Of a stretch of 64,000 nt of DNA, positions 36,643 through 49,001 are shown in pieces. The translations under genes were made by a program, and so were the position numbers. The notes below the pieces were generated by a model that did no database searches, was not told the DNA's origin, and saw only the letters and a list, made by a program, of their open reading frames with translations. Source of the DNA: Siphonodentalium dalli (taxonomy: Eukaryota > Mollusca > Scaphopoda > Gadilida > Siphonodentaliidae); contig CP136065.1 of the NCBI GenBank assembly GCA_032622095.1, positions 68,045,675 to 68,109,674 on the forward strand, in the 5' to 3' direction. Position 1 is the stretch's first letter. Every line of letters starts with the position of its first letter.

Positions 36643-36930
36643 GTGTTATGTTACTATTCAGCCACTTTCTGGACAATGAAGAATGTAAAATTGAATTTAG
36701 TTATAACTATTAAAGTATTAAATTGTTACCACGGCCGACAACGTGTGTTATATGTACTATTCAGCACCTATCTGGACTTGAAGAATGCAATATTAAATTT
36801 AATTATTACTATTCAAGTATTTGTCATTTTACCACAGCCGTTAGCTTATGTTATATGTGCAATTCAGCCACTATCCCGACGATTAAATTTAATTATAAAT
36901 ATTAAACACATAACCACAACCGACAACACC
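36643..36930 (+). repeat. Approx. 100-bp tandem repeat, three copies
   Basis: Three diverged units contain GTTATATGTACTATTCAGCA, GAAGAATG, AAATTTAATTATTACTATT and TTACCACGGCCGACAAC. Reading frames of up to 116 codons cross this array but follow the repeat pattern. Confidence 0.7.
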
Positions 36931-37943
36931 ACCGGTAATTCCCTTTCCAAAAAAAACCACATGAAATTTGAACTGCTAAAAGTGCACTGCTGAGAGTCTT
37001 ACAATATGGTCCGCGTTGACAATCTTACTTCACAGTCCTTGTTGAGAGTGTTACAGTATAACACATATATGGCCGAACATGTCTCAAATAAGGTAACTCT
37101 TTGTCTCAAACTGTTAGATAGGAACGTTTTCATCTCTTACTAAAAGTACATCCATTAAGAAATTGATGCCATAGCCAATGGTCAGCCTTTATTTGGTACA
37201 GCTCGATGCATACAACCATTAATACGAACTTACAAGTATCAATTCTCCAGAACGATTTGATTAGGTTTGTCGAGAGCTTAATACGCAAACACATAGTGAC
37301 CAAAATGAAGATAAAACCACCACATGGATCCCTGTTGCATACCGAGTTTCTCGGATAAATTATATATTCTGAAAACATAAAATTACGACAGAAGAGAGTG
37401 GGACACAGGAACGTGACGTTTTCCAGTATAATGGGTTAATTTAAGCTTTGTCTCAACCTGCAGTGTCGTTTAAATTATCAGCTTAATGGTAGACTCTGGT
37501 TGCTCAGTTGGTGAGATGCATAGCAAAATTGGGCCAAAATATGTCGTGCATCAAAGGATATTTTGGTTTTAATGACGATGAGCGCGGATTTGTTATCCGC
37601 GCCAAGAGGAGGCAGACATATTCGTGTATATGGGCAAACATTTCAGTTTGTTTCTAGGACGGGCGCTGGTTTTACTTGCCGATGAGTGATTTTCCTGTAA
37701 AATTAACAATTTCGCACCCGTCCCTCCACCCGTAAAATTAATATAATTATTGATATGCCGCAGCGACTGAAACTACTTTAAACTCAATTCAAACAAATAG
37801 ACAAGACACACAATCATGCACTTGGAATGTAATAATGGATCCCACGCGTGTGCAGTGATTGTTCGGTTATACAGTACTTATGTGAAGTCACCGTGACATG
37901 GCGTCGATGACATCGGATTACAGTAATGTTACCTTTTACCGTT
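36931..37943. other. Non-coding spacer
   Basis: No gene recognised. At about 37497-37530 GGTTGCTCAGTTGGTGAGA resembles a tRNA A box, but no B box or cloverleaf follows. A small hairpin GCGCGGAT-TTGTT-ATCCGCGC lies near 37583. Confidence 0.4.
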
Positions 37944-39485
37944 CCTAAGGGGGTGTTTATACATTACCCGGCGAAGATCGCATTCGCTTTAGCCGGCAGC
38001 GATAACAATAGGGTGTTTATACTTCGCCGGATAAGAATTACGGCTATCCGGATACGCAGCTATACGGTTTTCAACTTTTGGATAAAATGATTTAGTACAA
38101 GCACCTGATTGTCGTATGGATTCTAATTCGCTCTGCGGTTAAGTTAGATGTTTATCTGGGGTCATGCCGTCATGGGTGATTTCCTTTCAACAATTAACTC
38201 GAACAATAGTATTGTGTAATCTCTGATAGACCAGCCCGCTTTTCACCTGTGTATATATTGGTCAGTGTGCCAGTTTGATTGTCTCTAATCAGCTGTCAGG
38301 TCGGTGGTCACGCACCTTGGTTATAAGCTATTATTATAAATACTAACCGATGATGGTACACGTACTCTGCATGTGCATGGTACATTTGTTGCGCATTCGA
38401 GGGAATTAATTCATGTACATGTATGTCCATATATATATATGGAGGAAATGGGATGGCACGTTTCTATGGATTCAAACTTAATGGAAAATTAGTTCAATAA
38501 TCTAAATCTGAGTGTGGGACTGTTCATCTTTGGAATTTATCGACCGACCGTGGTTATGGCAGGTGCGAGAATTTTTTTTAATCTGAACCCTGAAAATTGC
38601 AAATCCCTAGCATTCAGCCTTAGTATTTCCAATTGTTGGACATTTTCCAAACTTGACGCACCTCTAATAAGGTTGGATCATTTCGAACTGATGGTCATTT
38701 CAGTCCAACAATTTGGTAAAAAAATAAGCAAATGTTGCCTAAAGAAATCACCAATAACAAATTGCTGAAAATAAAACTACGAGAACAATTTCAACATATT
38801 GCTGGTGTCAAATGTCCAACTATTGCCGTGTCAGGTATGAAATTTCCAGCTTTTGAATATTTTGATTAAAGTTGGGATGAGACACCCCATCGCCACGGCC
38901 CTATATACATGGACATGGTGAACGCCCGAGTAAAATGAAAAACATATTTTATTGTATAATGTGCAAACGGAAAATGTGTCACAATAGATTCGCGATGTTG
39001 AAACTTATATATATAATATAAAATCCAATCAGAATGATTAGACACCAATTTGTAGATGTATGCGACGAAAAGATCTCAAAACTGACAATGGCCATGCTTT
39101 TGGTGCGACACTCACTTCACATGCTGTATATGAATCCAAACAAACCATTAACAATGTTTTTTAAATATCTATAAAATTACCAATAGCAATACCTGAAAGT
39201 TTGAGTTGGATATTAATAATTTCAGCATTTCCATTTCTAAAAAGTTTCATTTCACTATACTGCCCAACCATATCTCTAATAGGAAGCGGCTAGATGTTTA
39301 CAGGTGTACAGCAATATCATATTGCAGTTCAGTGAGAACTAAAACGAAAACTATTAACAAGTAAAGGAGACACATGAATATATGCGTATCTTCGCCGGCG
39401 ATGTGTAAACACTCTGCCCAACCTTCGCCGGCTAACGGGTTCGCCGGGTAACGGCTTCACCGGCTATGTGTGAACGTCACCTAAG
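37944..39485. mobile_element. Possible TIR element with CCGGCGAA motifs
   Basis: The left end CCTAAGGGGGTGTTTATACA followed by TTACCCGGCGAAG and the right end CCGGCTATGTGTGAACGTCA followed by CCTAAG are imperfect inverted repeats. Extra CCGGCGAA/TTCGCCGG motifs cluster inside both ends (37970-38020 and 39395-39465). No target duplication was resolved and no transposase is seen. It contains the reverse copy of the CAGGGACGTG family. Confidence 0.45.
38590..38910 (-). repeat. CAGGGACGTG family copy, reverse
   Basis: Reverse-orientation relative of 5473-5921. Shared blocks in matching order include CATTTCAGTCCAA, AAATGTTG, AAACTACGAGAACAATTTCA, GTGTCAGGTATGAAATTTCC and AAAGTTGGG...GACACCCC. The end near 38906 is degenerate. 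Confidence 0.7.
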
Positions 39486-40375
39486 TGTCAGTTTGCAACT
39501 CAGGTGATATAAAATCATATTAAAAAAATACAGTCACTGTTTATAGTCCATTTACCTACCAAGATTGTCATGATGCTTCCAAGAAGTGTTACTGGTATAT
39601 CACCGGTGTAGCGATAGTTTGTCTATCTGGAGAGGTAACATCTTAGCAAACGTGGTGGTGTTTACACAGTAATGGAGTAGTCAACTAGCACTCAGAACTA
39701 CACTGTCTAACCAGACCTGAAATTGCGTTTTAGTTACTAGAACAGTAGTACTTTAATAAATGAGGTGTATTTTAACACACCCTCTCGATCCAGTCGAGTA
39801 GTAAATTGTTCGCCGGCTGCTTGCCAACCAATGAATGTTGACAGGTGATCTGCAGTGGTGCAAATATTACCTTTCGGTGAGAGCAGTTTAGCTGGATTTT
39901 AGAAGTTGAGTTACTAGCGGGGTGACGATTATTCAATTATATATATAACTACCGTACCAACAGTTAAAGCCATGTGAGCTTCATTTATCATCTTTACTTG
40001 ATTTCATATGTTATTGTTTATTCTAACAAATAACGCTTTCATAATATTCCTCTCTATCGTCCAGAATAACATGACATCATACACAGACAAGGTACTCACA
40101 CGTACAATATTTATAACGCCAGAATAACCTGACTCCACAAATTGGCCAGCTGATGACGACTGACGATGTTAGTACAATCAGGATAACCTTCACAGATTGT
40201 ACAGATCTTCAATCTATTCTGTGTCACATAACTCGCGGGATTCAGCCATGAACCATGAACCAGGAACCAAACACATAACTTTGTGTTAGACTGGTAGCCA
40301 TAATCTTGTCTGGTTATCACACCAAGAGATAATAGCACAACATTGATTTTCGATATTTATCAAATAATACACTTC
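39486..40375. other. Non-coding spacer
   Basis: No gene or clear repeat recognised. Confidence 0.4.
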
Positions 40376-40379
40376 TTTA

Positions 40380-40774
40380 CCCTTTACCCAACAAACCGGC
40401 CAAAACCGGCCAAATAAAGCTTCAACAGCCTAAAATATCTTCGGTCTGTCTCAATAGAACCATACAAATATGGATATCATTGGAACCGGCTCCTTGACCA
40501 CACTGTGATAGTTACAGTTATGCCCTGTGTCAATGCATTCTCTTATATATGCTAGTCGACCATAGGTCGGTCGCCTCGCATATATAAGAGAATGCATTGG
40601 CCTAAAAAAATCGTTTTTTAACACTTTTTACCATTTTTTCTTACATTCTTTAACAATTTTATAATTTTTAATGTGTTAAGCCAATGCATTCTCTTATATA
40701 TGCGAGGCGACCTATGGTCGACTCGCATATATAAGATAATGCATTGGCACAGGGCCCTTCTGTCGGGTAAAGGG
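40380..40774. mobile_element. TTAA-type MITE with paired palindromes (locus C)
   Basis: Ends CCCTTTACCCAACA (40380-40393) and TGTCGGGTAAAGGG (40761-40774), flanked by TTTA and TTAA, one change from a TTAA duplication. Over its length it is the reverse complement of locus B, including the CCGGCCAAAACCGGCC arm. Palindrome C1 (40529-40601, 73 bp) has a 4-bp expansion, GGTCGGTCGCC, at its tip; C2 (40680-40748) is 69 bp. The core spans 40523-40754. Non-coding. Confidence 0.85.
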
Positions 40775-41397
40775 TTAAAAACATGTAATTCGTATAAGTA
40801 GGCACTTCCAATCGTAAGACATTGATTTTCCGGCTCGGTGTTTCGCGTCGAATACAAAAATACCCACACACCTTCTTACGTGTAAAGCTAATATATCGTG
40901 AAGTTAGGGCTGTCTGACAATAAATTCGCAGCGGCCATGTGTGTGGTTATTCCGTATGCACATACTTTATTGAAGAACGATTACATAATACCAATTTTAT
41001 TTGGATATTCACTATCAAATAATAATAATAATATCCACATTGAGTGTCCACATATATATTTGTTTAATATACACGACTGTATTCCTATTCAATTCAGTCA
41101 TTGTTTATTATTGCTCCACGTAATTGTATTTACTCTTCGGAGACCTTGGTTGGTAATAAACATTCTGTTTCTAGTTCATTGGTCTCAACGTGTATGAAGA
41201 AATCAACGATTCTCGATTTACACTAGATATTACATGTTAAGGTACATTTAAACTGTATATAGTCACAGGGTGTGAGTGGGCAAGGTCGCTTGATATGTGG
41301 TCACTTATTCGTACCTAAACGCGAAATATGGACATTGTCTGCTGGACAAGCGTGCGGTCGTGGTGAATCACGTGTAGTGGGGTCCGTAAGGGTTGAA
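40775..41397. other. Non-coding spacer
   Basis: AT-rich; contains a 99-codon frame (40898-41197, +) of unrecognised, low-complexity-like composition that I do not call. Confidence 0.35.
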
Positions 41398-41560
41398 TCG
41401 TGACTTTAGTGACAAAAGTGTGAAACTTCAAATAAATGTTGCTCAGTTAATGAACACGTTGAAGGGGTTCCCGAATTGAAAATCAGTTTTCCATGGCAAC
41501 GGCTTCAAATATTTCGAGACAAGTTTAGAAGGGGGCCACTGTTGAGAACCAATGAGCCTT
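41398..41560 (+). repeat. CATGGCAACGGC dispersed repeat, copy 1
   Basis: Shares GTGACTTTAGTG and, about 90 bp later, TTTCCATGGCAACGGC, AAATATTTCGAGACAAG, GCCACTGTTGAGAACC and ATGAGCCTTGTG with 45985-46150. There the GTGACTTTAGTG block lies after, not before, the others, so one copy is permuted. Confidence 0.55.
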
Positions 41561-41739
41561 GTGTTGAAGATATGGTGTTAGCTCATAGCGTCATTAATGG
41601 TCCATCGAACGGACACGGCCACCAGGACATGTAGGGTAAATGTCAATTGCTAACTTCAAGGTCATTATAACAAAATGTTATATGTTGGTATATTTGTTAC
41701 TAATATTCCGCTGCCCCTAATTCGTTAATCAATCCCCAC

Positions 41740-41990
41740 ACTGTCAAAAAGGAATTTCTTAATTAGAAAATATTTCTTAATAAATTATCTTATTATCAAG
41801 AAACTGTAATATTCTTACAACCAGAAATTATTTCTAACGGTTAAGAAAATATTTCCAGAGTGAACAATAATTTCTCAAATATAATAACATATTTCTAAAA
41901 TATCAGTATAGAGTTTCTAGCGGGCGAGAAAATATTTCTTCCGCAAGAATATTTTGTTCTTAAATACAGAAAGTATATCTATAAAACAAT
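41740..41990. repeat. AGAAATATTTCT-rich AT repeat
   Basis: A cluster of short palindromic motifs such as AGAAAATATTTCTTA, GAAATTATTTCTAA and AGAATATTTTGTTCT. The pattern is a low-complexity tandem of imperfect palindromes; no coding content. Confidence 0.6.
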
Positions 41991-42147
41991 AAAAAACACA
42001 AACTACAGTTAGTGTAAAGATGCCCTCATTCCGCTGTCTGATTTGACATCATAATTAGAAACTTTCCAAATAATAATGATTACACTTGCTATCTTCCACT
42101 AAAATTATTACCCATTCACCAAATATAAGAGGTGATATGGTAAATGC

Positions 42148-44742
42148 CACTGTGTAGGAACTGTTACGTCGGATGTCGTTTGTGATGGTTCTTGACTGAT
42201 TTGTGACGGTTCCTTTTGATCGAAATTATACATTTTCGCTACTTTTCGACAGTTAAAATGCAATTTTGAAGCCATCTAGCTGATAATTCGATTAATTTTT
42301 CCATTCCCCTCACAATCAGTGGCACCAACGAAAGTAATAATATCAATAATTCCATTGTGAGAGACATAACAACGACGAAAACCGCGAATATTGATATTTG
42401 TTTGGGTTCTCGCCTGATCGAATCGGTTCTCTCCCCATTTAATTTTTTTAACGGGTAATACTATGGCTAATATTTGGCAGGATAATGGTTCAAACAGACC
42501 ATGTCGTGTAACTAACGAAAGGTAAACACAACACAATATGCATTAAGTTGAAATTTGCACCACTTGTCATCAATGTCTATGAATTACACTGCCTTCTTAT
42601 GCTTATTCAATAACCTGTGTTACGCATATCAAAATTCGCCAAGTCGCCAGCTAGTTTGACAAATAACGCATTTTACAAACCCAACATTGCCACGAGTCAA
42701 TAGCCGGTTAACTATAGTGGAATTTTATAGCGCTGGACTTCGGAAAGCGTGAGCGTAGACGGGAGATATAGTGTTATCTGTCTTGTATTTTATGTTTTCT
42801 ATTTTCGTAGACGCATTTTAATCAGCAAAAAGCAAACAAATAAGACGTTAAAAGTTCGTTGACATCAATACATTGTTCTGATAACGCATTATGAAGTTAT
42901 ATTGGGCATACGCTTGCTGGGTGCTGATTATATAGGTTAGGTGCTAGAATTCGCTATTTCTTCATCGGACTAAGCTTGTTCTGCTGCTGTCCAGGATAAT
43001 CCGACCGGCAATCACTCAGGATTTGTTCTAACTTCTAAGCCTCTAGATAGGGAAGCCATGCCACTCATATTCCCATTAAGAGATACCTGATTACAACCAA
43101 TAACGTTATTAATTGCCTACACTTGCCTGTAAGAGGGAATAATTGCTTTATACTAGTAAAGGCTATATTTTGTAATTTTAAATAAAATAAAAATTGGATG
43201 AAGTGAAAGTAAAAATTATTTGGTCAACCGCCTTTGACTTACTATATAGCAGTCGCCCCGAACATGCATGAGTAGTCATGCATCCATTCCTCAGGGATAT
43301 TCCGGAATGTAAATACGGGTACCAATATTAAACCTTTAAAGGTATATCAATCAGGCAATGGAAGTTTTACAAAATCATGTGACTATTGGTCAAAAGAGTA
43401 CAAGTGAAGTCGACCTAATTTGAAGATGGCCCAATACGAAGCCGATCCGATCGAAGTCAACCTGAGAGAGGTCGGGCCCGATGATTAGATAGGAATTGAA
43501 TATTGTTAATATTATTTTAAATGAGCGCGCCGTACAATTACACTTTAAACGAACACATTATTATTAAAATGTGTGTATGTGCATAAGGGGGGACTTTCCT
43601 CAGTCATTATTGTAAAATCAAACTTAAGGGAACAATTTCAACATTTGGTTGGTGTGAAATTTCCAACCAATCTATAGTGTAAGGTGTGAAATTTGTAACT
43701 GCTGAAAAATTTGACCAAAGTTGGGGGCTGACACCAATTAAGCACACCTCTCTGTCCAAGCCACGCCCCTCCCCACCACCCATATCCCCCGGCCACGCCA
43801 TAACATATCAATGATTCAGTTGAACGTGATTTCTTAAGATATGTTCATGTCTGGGCGACATACATGCGTAAATGTCCCTTAGTCGGGACTTTCGAGGAAT
43901 AAATATGTTGGTGCTGGCATCGAAACATTGTCCCACCTGGATCTTTCAATCATGGCCCTGTATTAATTAAATGAATAACATCTCATAATCCCCTGAGAGT
44001 AGATTTCTATTACCGTTGGTTATTTATATAGGCAGGCATGATTATGATATAATACCCCTCAGGACTTTCAATATTTGGTTTCTGCCAAGTAATGTCACTT
44101 ACTATTATTATTAGATATTTATTGTATCAGTTCTTAATATGCCTGTTGTATTATGTAAATGGTATAATCTACAGTCATTATCTGGTTTAAAATGTCAGAT
44201 ACACAAAGACAATATTCGGCCCAAAGTGCAGAAATCGTTCGAATAAATATCATGTATAGAACCGTCACAGCCATAATTGGCTTGAAATAGAACCGTAACA
44301 CGCACACGTGTTGATTACGAGGCTACTGTTCGAAATTATCAACCGTTATCGGGATATTTTCTCAGATATTTTACAGAAGAATAACACGGGTATACTTTAC
44401 GCTCAGTGTTCGTGTTCAATACGCGTTTCATGTTTTACACGTCACCAAAAACAAAGGAATTGCGTCCTCATGGATTGATTTTCAGTTATAACATGTTGAT
44501 ATTTACGCGTTAACTTGCTAATTCCGAGTTAATTGTGATCTACAGTGCATGATTCGATAATACGGCACTTCTGCAGCCTCTGTTCGTTCAGGAAAGTATA
44601 ATACATTCAAGATATATATAATTATGCCTGAGTTTGTCCCGAAAATGATTATTTTTAATCATAAGGAACCGTAACAAATCAGTCAAGAACCATCACAATA
44701 CCGGCGATAGAACGACTTCGATGTAACAGTTCCTACACAGTG
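42148..44742. mobile_element. 2.6-kb hAT-like element
   Basis: Termini CACTGTGTAGGAACTGTTAC (42148-42167) and its exact complement (44723-44742), within inverted repeats of about 100 bp that also share GATGGTTCTTGACTGATTTG and ACGGTTCCTT. Flanks GTAAATGC (42140-42147) and GTCAATGC (44743-44750) form an 8-bp target duplication with one change. This points to hAT, with P or Merlin as alternatives. Extra TAGAACCGT motifs occur near the right end. The interior has no transposase I recognise and contains a partial CAGGGACGTG family repeat. Confidence 0.85.
43590..43775 (-). repeat. CAGGGACGTG family copy, partial
   Basis: Reverse-orientation fragment with AACAATTTCAACATTTGGTT, GTGTGAAATTTCCAACCAA and TTTGACCAAAGTTGGGGGCT, matching the right half of the copy at 38590-38910. 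It sits inside the 2.6-kb hAT-like element. Confidence 0.6.
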
Positions 44743-44750
44743 GTCAATGC

Positions 44751-45984
44751 ATGAATCACAATTTTGCAGCAAATAATTTCAAGTTGCATATTCTCATGGT
44801 AAACATGTGCATGGCTCTGATAAGGTCAAGTGAGGTCCTTCAGCTGATACTTAAATATCCTATTATCAACAGTTGTCATGGCACCTTTCTACTGGAATAT
44901 TTAGTATGGAAGTGGAGATTCTAAACATTACTGAAAATCAATCCTCTTTGTAATTACAAGTCAACTTACCTTGAATTGGTTCTCAGAACAAACATCGGAT
45001 ATCTTCACGTACACGCAATTAGGTATCTAAGTCTTGGTGGAAGAAGGTAAAAGTCAGGTGTTTATATCTGGGCTGATTTCAAATGATCGATAAGTTAACA
45101 ATATACTCGGGTTGTAAAATCGATACGAATACGAGCATTACAAAGAGAGAACTAATTTGATTAATAATTCAAACAATGAGGCTTTTTGCATTCCGACGCA
45201 CATGTGGGAAATTAATATATCTCTAAAATTGTCAATTTATTGATTTTTGTTGTGTATATACATGTATATAAACTTTTCGAAAATACACTAAAATTTACGA
45301 CAAATGAAGGATATTTTCCATCATAGCTAAAAATATTGCATTGCTCATCCATAGATTCCACACCACAGTGTAATTCAATAATACATTATAATAACATATA
45401 TTATATTGTTTTGAGATTTGGACAAAACCTCAATTTGTACACTAATTTTCCCACATGAGGATAATTCCAGGTCCCAAAACATAAATAATTCAGAAAGTTC
45501 ATAAATATTTGTCATCACTCTTTCCTTGGATACCAAACTGAATCTGATCACAGATGGGTACATGCCAGTATATTAAAACTAGCATGGCAATGTTCGCCCT
45601 TCCGATTGTACCCCCTACAATGTTTCACCATTCCGGTTGTGCCTGCTTCATCCGTTTATTCACACCAAATTACAAGGTGGCAACGCTGCCCATTCTTTTG
45701 GATAAGCGATCTGCTTGTTCCGCTATTTGTGGCACCAGATAGGGTCTATTACCACAATTCACACAAGTTAGGACACAGTCACCATGCTAAAGTTGGTATA
45801 TGATGCACGTTATATAAAACTGCCAACACGTGACAACATATAGTTTAAATATAATTAAATTTCAAGTAGTGCCTTTGTAGAGCATGTTTGCAGTATATAC
45901 ATAAGTCACGCTGCGTCACCAAACTAAATACGATGTTGAGACTTGGCCTTAGTTGCTTCATATATGTGTTGCTATGTTATAGTG
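44751..45984. other. Non-coding spacer
   Basis: No gene, RNA or clear repeat recognised. Confidence 0.4.
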
Positions 45985-46150
45985 GTAGCTTTTCGGAATA
46001 TGGTTTCCATGGGAATGGCATAAATATTTGGAGAAAAGTTGAAAAAGCCCACTGTTGGAAACCCGATGAGCCTTGTATATGTACAAACACAAAGAGGATT
46101 ATCAAACCCAAAATAAATACGGTTTTGTGACTTTAGTGAACAAAGCATGA
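45985..46150 (+). repeat. CATGGCAACGGC dispersed repeat, copy 2
   Basis: Contains GGTTTCCATGGGAATGGC, AAATATTTGGAGAAAAG, GCCCACTGTTGGAAACC, GATGAGCCTTGT and, later, GTGACTTTAGTGAACAAAG, shared in permuted order with 41398-41560. The frame starting at 45933 with a signal-peptide-like N-terminus runs into this repeat and is therefore not called a gene. Confidence 0.55.
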
Positions 46151-47845
46151 CACTTCTCATATAGCATGCTTCCTCCACCACTAAAGCTGACAATATCGTG
46201 ATATTGCATTAGTTGCTGAAAGCGACATTAATCCATATGCAATCAATCAATCAATCACATAGGATGCTTAGGTTATACATCCATATAATTATATATGTGT
46301 AACTGTATATATAAGATGGAATTACATGGAATACATACTGTTTAAGTTACGGCTCTAGTTGCGCCTTCCGGTAGCGATAGGAAGAAACATGGTGGATACA
46401 CACCTACCATTCGATTTGCCGCCCTTTTGGCTGGCAAGACCGCTCTCCTGCATACAACGCCGATTAAAGAGTTGTCTTTTAGAGGGTCCTGTGCTTATGT
46501 AAGATACACCGAGATTAAACAAGGATGCATGCCAAATAATGTATATAATTTGTAATGTGGTTATGGCCTGACCGCAAACATGGTCCCATACCATTTAAAA
46601 TAAAAATTAATTGGCACCACGAAGCAAGTGCATGTGCGTTTTTCACATACAAGTGCACTTGGAAGCCCAATGTTTCGTATGCCACTGTCATACTTCACGT
46701 CACCAACGAGAGTCGTGGTAGATGAGTGCCTCATCAACAATGCTATATACCCACATGACCTAACAAAACATCATTATATATTATATTAATTATATATATA
46801 AATAATAAATAACCGGTAGATTGCTGACAGTGCAGCAACAGTGACAACGCAGTCTTCGTGGTTATTATTTACACATTTGCTACACAGCGTCGCCAGCAAT
46901 CGGATAGTTTTCTTCGACCGAACATAAAGTATTTATGGAATAACTACAACGAATGCATGTTTTATGTAAACTTTAACGGACAAACCTGAAGTGTAGCGAT
47001 TCAAACCGTTCGCAGACGATCAGTGATATATAACAAATAAGAAGACATTATGAGATGAAGAATATTATAGTGTTACAATTATAAGCATCTCCCAAATCAT
47101 GGGTTGGGTGGTGGGGGATACAACGCGGAATTTCGTGAGTAGAGTGAAGTTTGACCGCCGTATCAAGCGAGTTACACCATGCAAAATCAGCCGTGTGAAT
47201 AAGCTCACACGAGTTTATCGTTACGATTGCTTTGCACATCGTTCAGATGGCGCAGTATTGACCGAGTTTGAATGACCAAAACTGACTTTGCAATTTACTC
47301 AATTGCGGCACCACAGAGTAGTTCATATATGTTATCTCTATTTCCTCATGTTAGAAGAGTATATATATAGCTGCCATCTATAACATTATTTCGTACTCAG
47401 CAGTCAACTAATGGTAGGCTGGTTACCTTCGTCTACAAGACAGATAATGTAGAAACAAGTAAACAAAATTGAGTCTAGCTATGGAGTGAAACAAAATCAA
47501 ACATACCAGCATGATCAATCATTTCAGTATCTTTGTTCCACATTATATAATTTACAACGTGCATGTTCTAACAGACTTATCATGATTATCTATGTTTTCA
47601 GTATATTTTGAGGTAATCTACTGATCAGCAGCTGACTACGTATACTAGCTATGTGACGGTTGTCATTGTAATTTGCTGTTCCAGCTCAACTACAGAGAAC
47701 CAAAAACTAAATTCGAGCGACAAACCGAATCCAACTCCTGTATTCAACCAAAATACTTGGAGCACAACACTCCATTTCACATGGTGAAAACGTCTATAGT
47801 GTTGAGCTTGTTGTGACAGTCATGAGATCGGTAACGATGGTTTAT
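46151..47845. other. Non-coding spacer
   Basis: AT-rich. It includes CAATCAATCAATCAATC near 46240 and an AT dinucleotide-rich patch near 46775-46810. No gene recognised until the degenerate TRIM segment. Confidence 0.4.
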
Positions 47846-48149
47846 TGCTGGGTCCACCATTCAAAATGTAGTTTTCGCCTTCTTCACAAAGTCATATGGT
47901 GTGCAGTCTGTCATAAGAAAGCATTCAGCAGCAGCGATGTGTAAGAACTGTCAAGTGCCATCGATCAGCTCAAAAATGACATCAGCAGGATGAATGCTGG
48001 TGAATGATGAATCCAGAGATGACGTGACTGCATCGGATTCAGCCCAATTGGTCGATAAAATCAGTGCCTTGTCCATGGACATACAATATATTGTATCTAC
48101 CGACAGAAACAAGGTGACCAGATTCCACTAGCTATCGTCTGACGTTCCT
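47846..48149 (+). pseudogene. Degenerate TRIM coiled-coil region
   Basis: In one frame (from 47846) the sequence encodes an HKVI...VCHKKAFSSSDV segment and, after a TAA at 47942, ELSSAIDQLKNDISRMNAGE. This resembles the end of a B-box and the start of the coiled coil in TRIM proteins. Near 48000 the reading frame shifts by one; NDESRDDVTASDSAQLVDKI and SALSMDIQYIVSTDRNKV continue the coiled-coil-like stretch to a TAG at 48129. That frame is the same as the downstream beta-propeller ORF. Two stops and a frameshift argue for a decayed gene unless sequencing errors or unusual splicing explain them. Confidence 0.6.
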
Positions 48150-49001
48150 ATGATAAAATTTAAAATATATAACGGAGCAGTGAGTCCATTGAGAAACATG
48201 TCGAATGAAGAGTTCACTATGTTGAATAAATTATCAGATAAACCTATACAATCGTTTACAGAGAACAATAGTTTTTGTGTTGGTCAGACTAACAGCTATC
48301 CCATTATGAAATTCGTCGACGGGACGCCCACATCGTCCCTTGTGGTCGGTTCTTGTACTCCATCCAAGTTGTTTCTCATCCGCCAGGATGGTGTGTGTCA
48401 ACACAGCGTTACTATATCGTCTAATCCAGATGACGCATGCGTAATAAAGAAGAAGATATACATCACACAGTCAGAGACAGAACAGATATCCGTCCACAAT
48501 ACGGACAACTTGAAATCAATCAATTCCATACGGGTAATTGGTCGTTGTATGGGTTTGGATCATACTGTGGACAATCTGGTGGTGGTATTCCGTGACGATA
48601 TATGTGTGCGCGTGATATCTGACAGCGGAGCCGTGTTATCCACATCCACTCATAAATTCAGTGATCCTTGGTTCGTGACGGTCTCTTCTGGCGTCGTCTG
48701 TGTCTCTGATTCGGAGAACCAGTCAGTTGTAGTCCTCTCCCCGGATCTGATGACGACGCTACAGGAGATACACAATCCTGACATCAGCTACCCTCGAGGG
48801 GTCTGTCTGATCACCGTCGACAGACTGCTCGTATGTTCATGTGACAACCAACGCGTATTTGAGCTGAACATGGACGGATCCGGTGCTAGGCAGGTTATAT
48901 CGGGAAACTACCCGTGGGGTATATGTTACCAGGGAACTGGGCGCCGTCTGGCAGTCAGTTATATCGATGGAGTTGTCGTTATATACAACGGACAAACGTG
49001 A
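48150..49001 (+). CDS. TRIM/NHL-like beta-propeller ORF
   Basis: 283 codons, the longest frame in the window. The start is the first ATG after the in-frame TAG at 48129; coding similarity probably continues upstream, so this ATG may not be a native start. The translation has repeated blades of about 40 residues, the clearest being PWFVTVSSGVVCVSDSEN (residues 173-190), YPRGVCLITVDRLLVCSCDN (214-233) and YPWGICYQGTGRRLAVSYID (254-273), each followed by a beta strand. This is the NHL-type pattern found at the C-terminus of TRIM2/3/71-like proteins, a family greatly expanded in molluscs. In intact members an N-terminal RING and B-boxes give E3 ubiquitin ligase activity and the propeller binds partners. 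Here RING is not seen and the upstream coiled coil is broken. No clear polyadenylation signal follows. Most likely the intact 3' part of a pseudogene, or a recently truncated paralogue. Confidence 0.6.
   Translation: MIKFKIYNGAVSPLRNMSNEEFTMLNKLSDKPIQSFTENNSFCVGQTNSYPIMKFVDGTPTSSLVVGSCTPSKLFLIRQDGVCQHSVTISSNPDDACVIKKKIYITQSETEQISVHNTDNLKSINSIRVIGRCMGLDHTVDNLVVVFRDDICVRVISDSGAVLSTSTHKFSDPWFVTVSSGVVCVSDSENQSVVVLSPDLMTTLQEIHNPDISYPRGVCLITVDRLLVCSCDNQRVFELNMDGSGARQVISGNYPWGICYQGTGRRLAVSYIDGVVVIYNGQT

Noticed and set aside
36432-36993. ORFs of up to 116 codons
   Set aside because: They follow a tandem repeat of about 100 bp; composition is low-complexity.
37490-37570. tRNA-like A box (TTGCTCAGTTGG)
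   Set aside because: No B box, no cloverleaf, and no SINE tail follow.
45888-46130. 80-codon ORF with signal-peptide-like start at 45933
   Set aside because: Its second half lies in a dispersed repeat also present at 41.4-41.6 kb, and no donor or further exon is seen.
48105-48131. A very short intron (GTGACC...CACTAG, 18 nt) that would remove the TAG before the propeller ORF
   Set aside because: It keeps the frame, but 18 nt is far too short for a metazoan spliceosomal intron.
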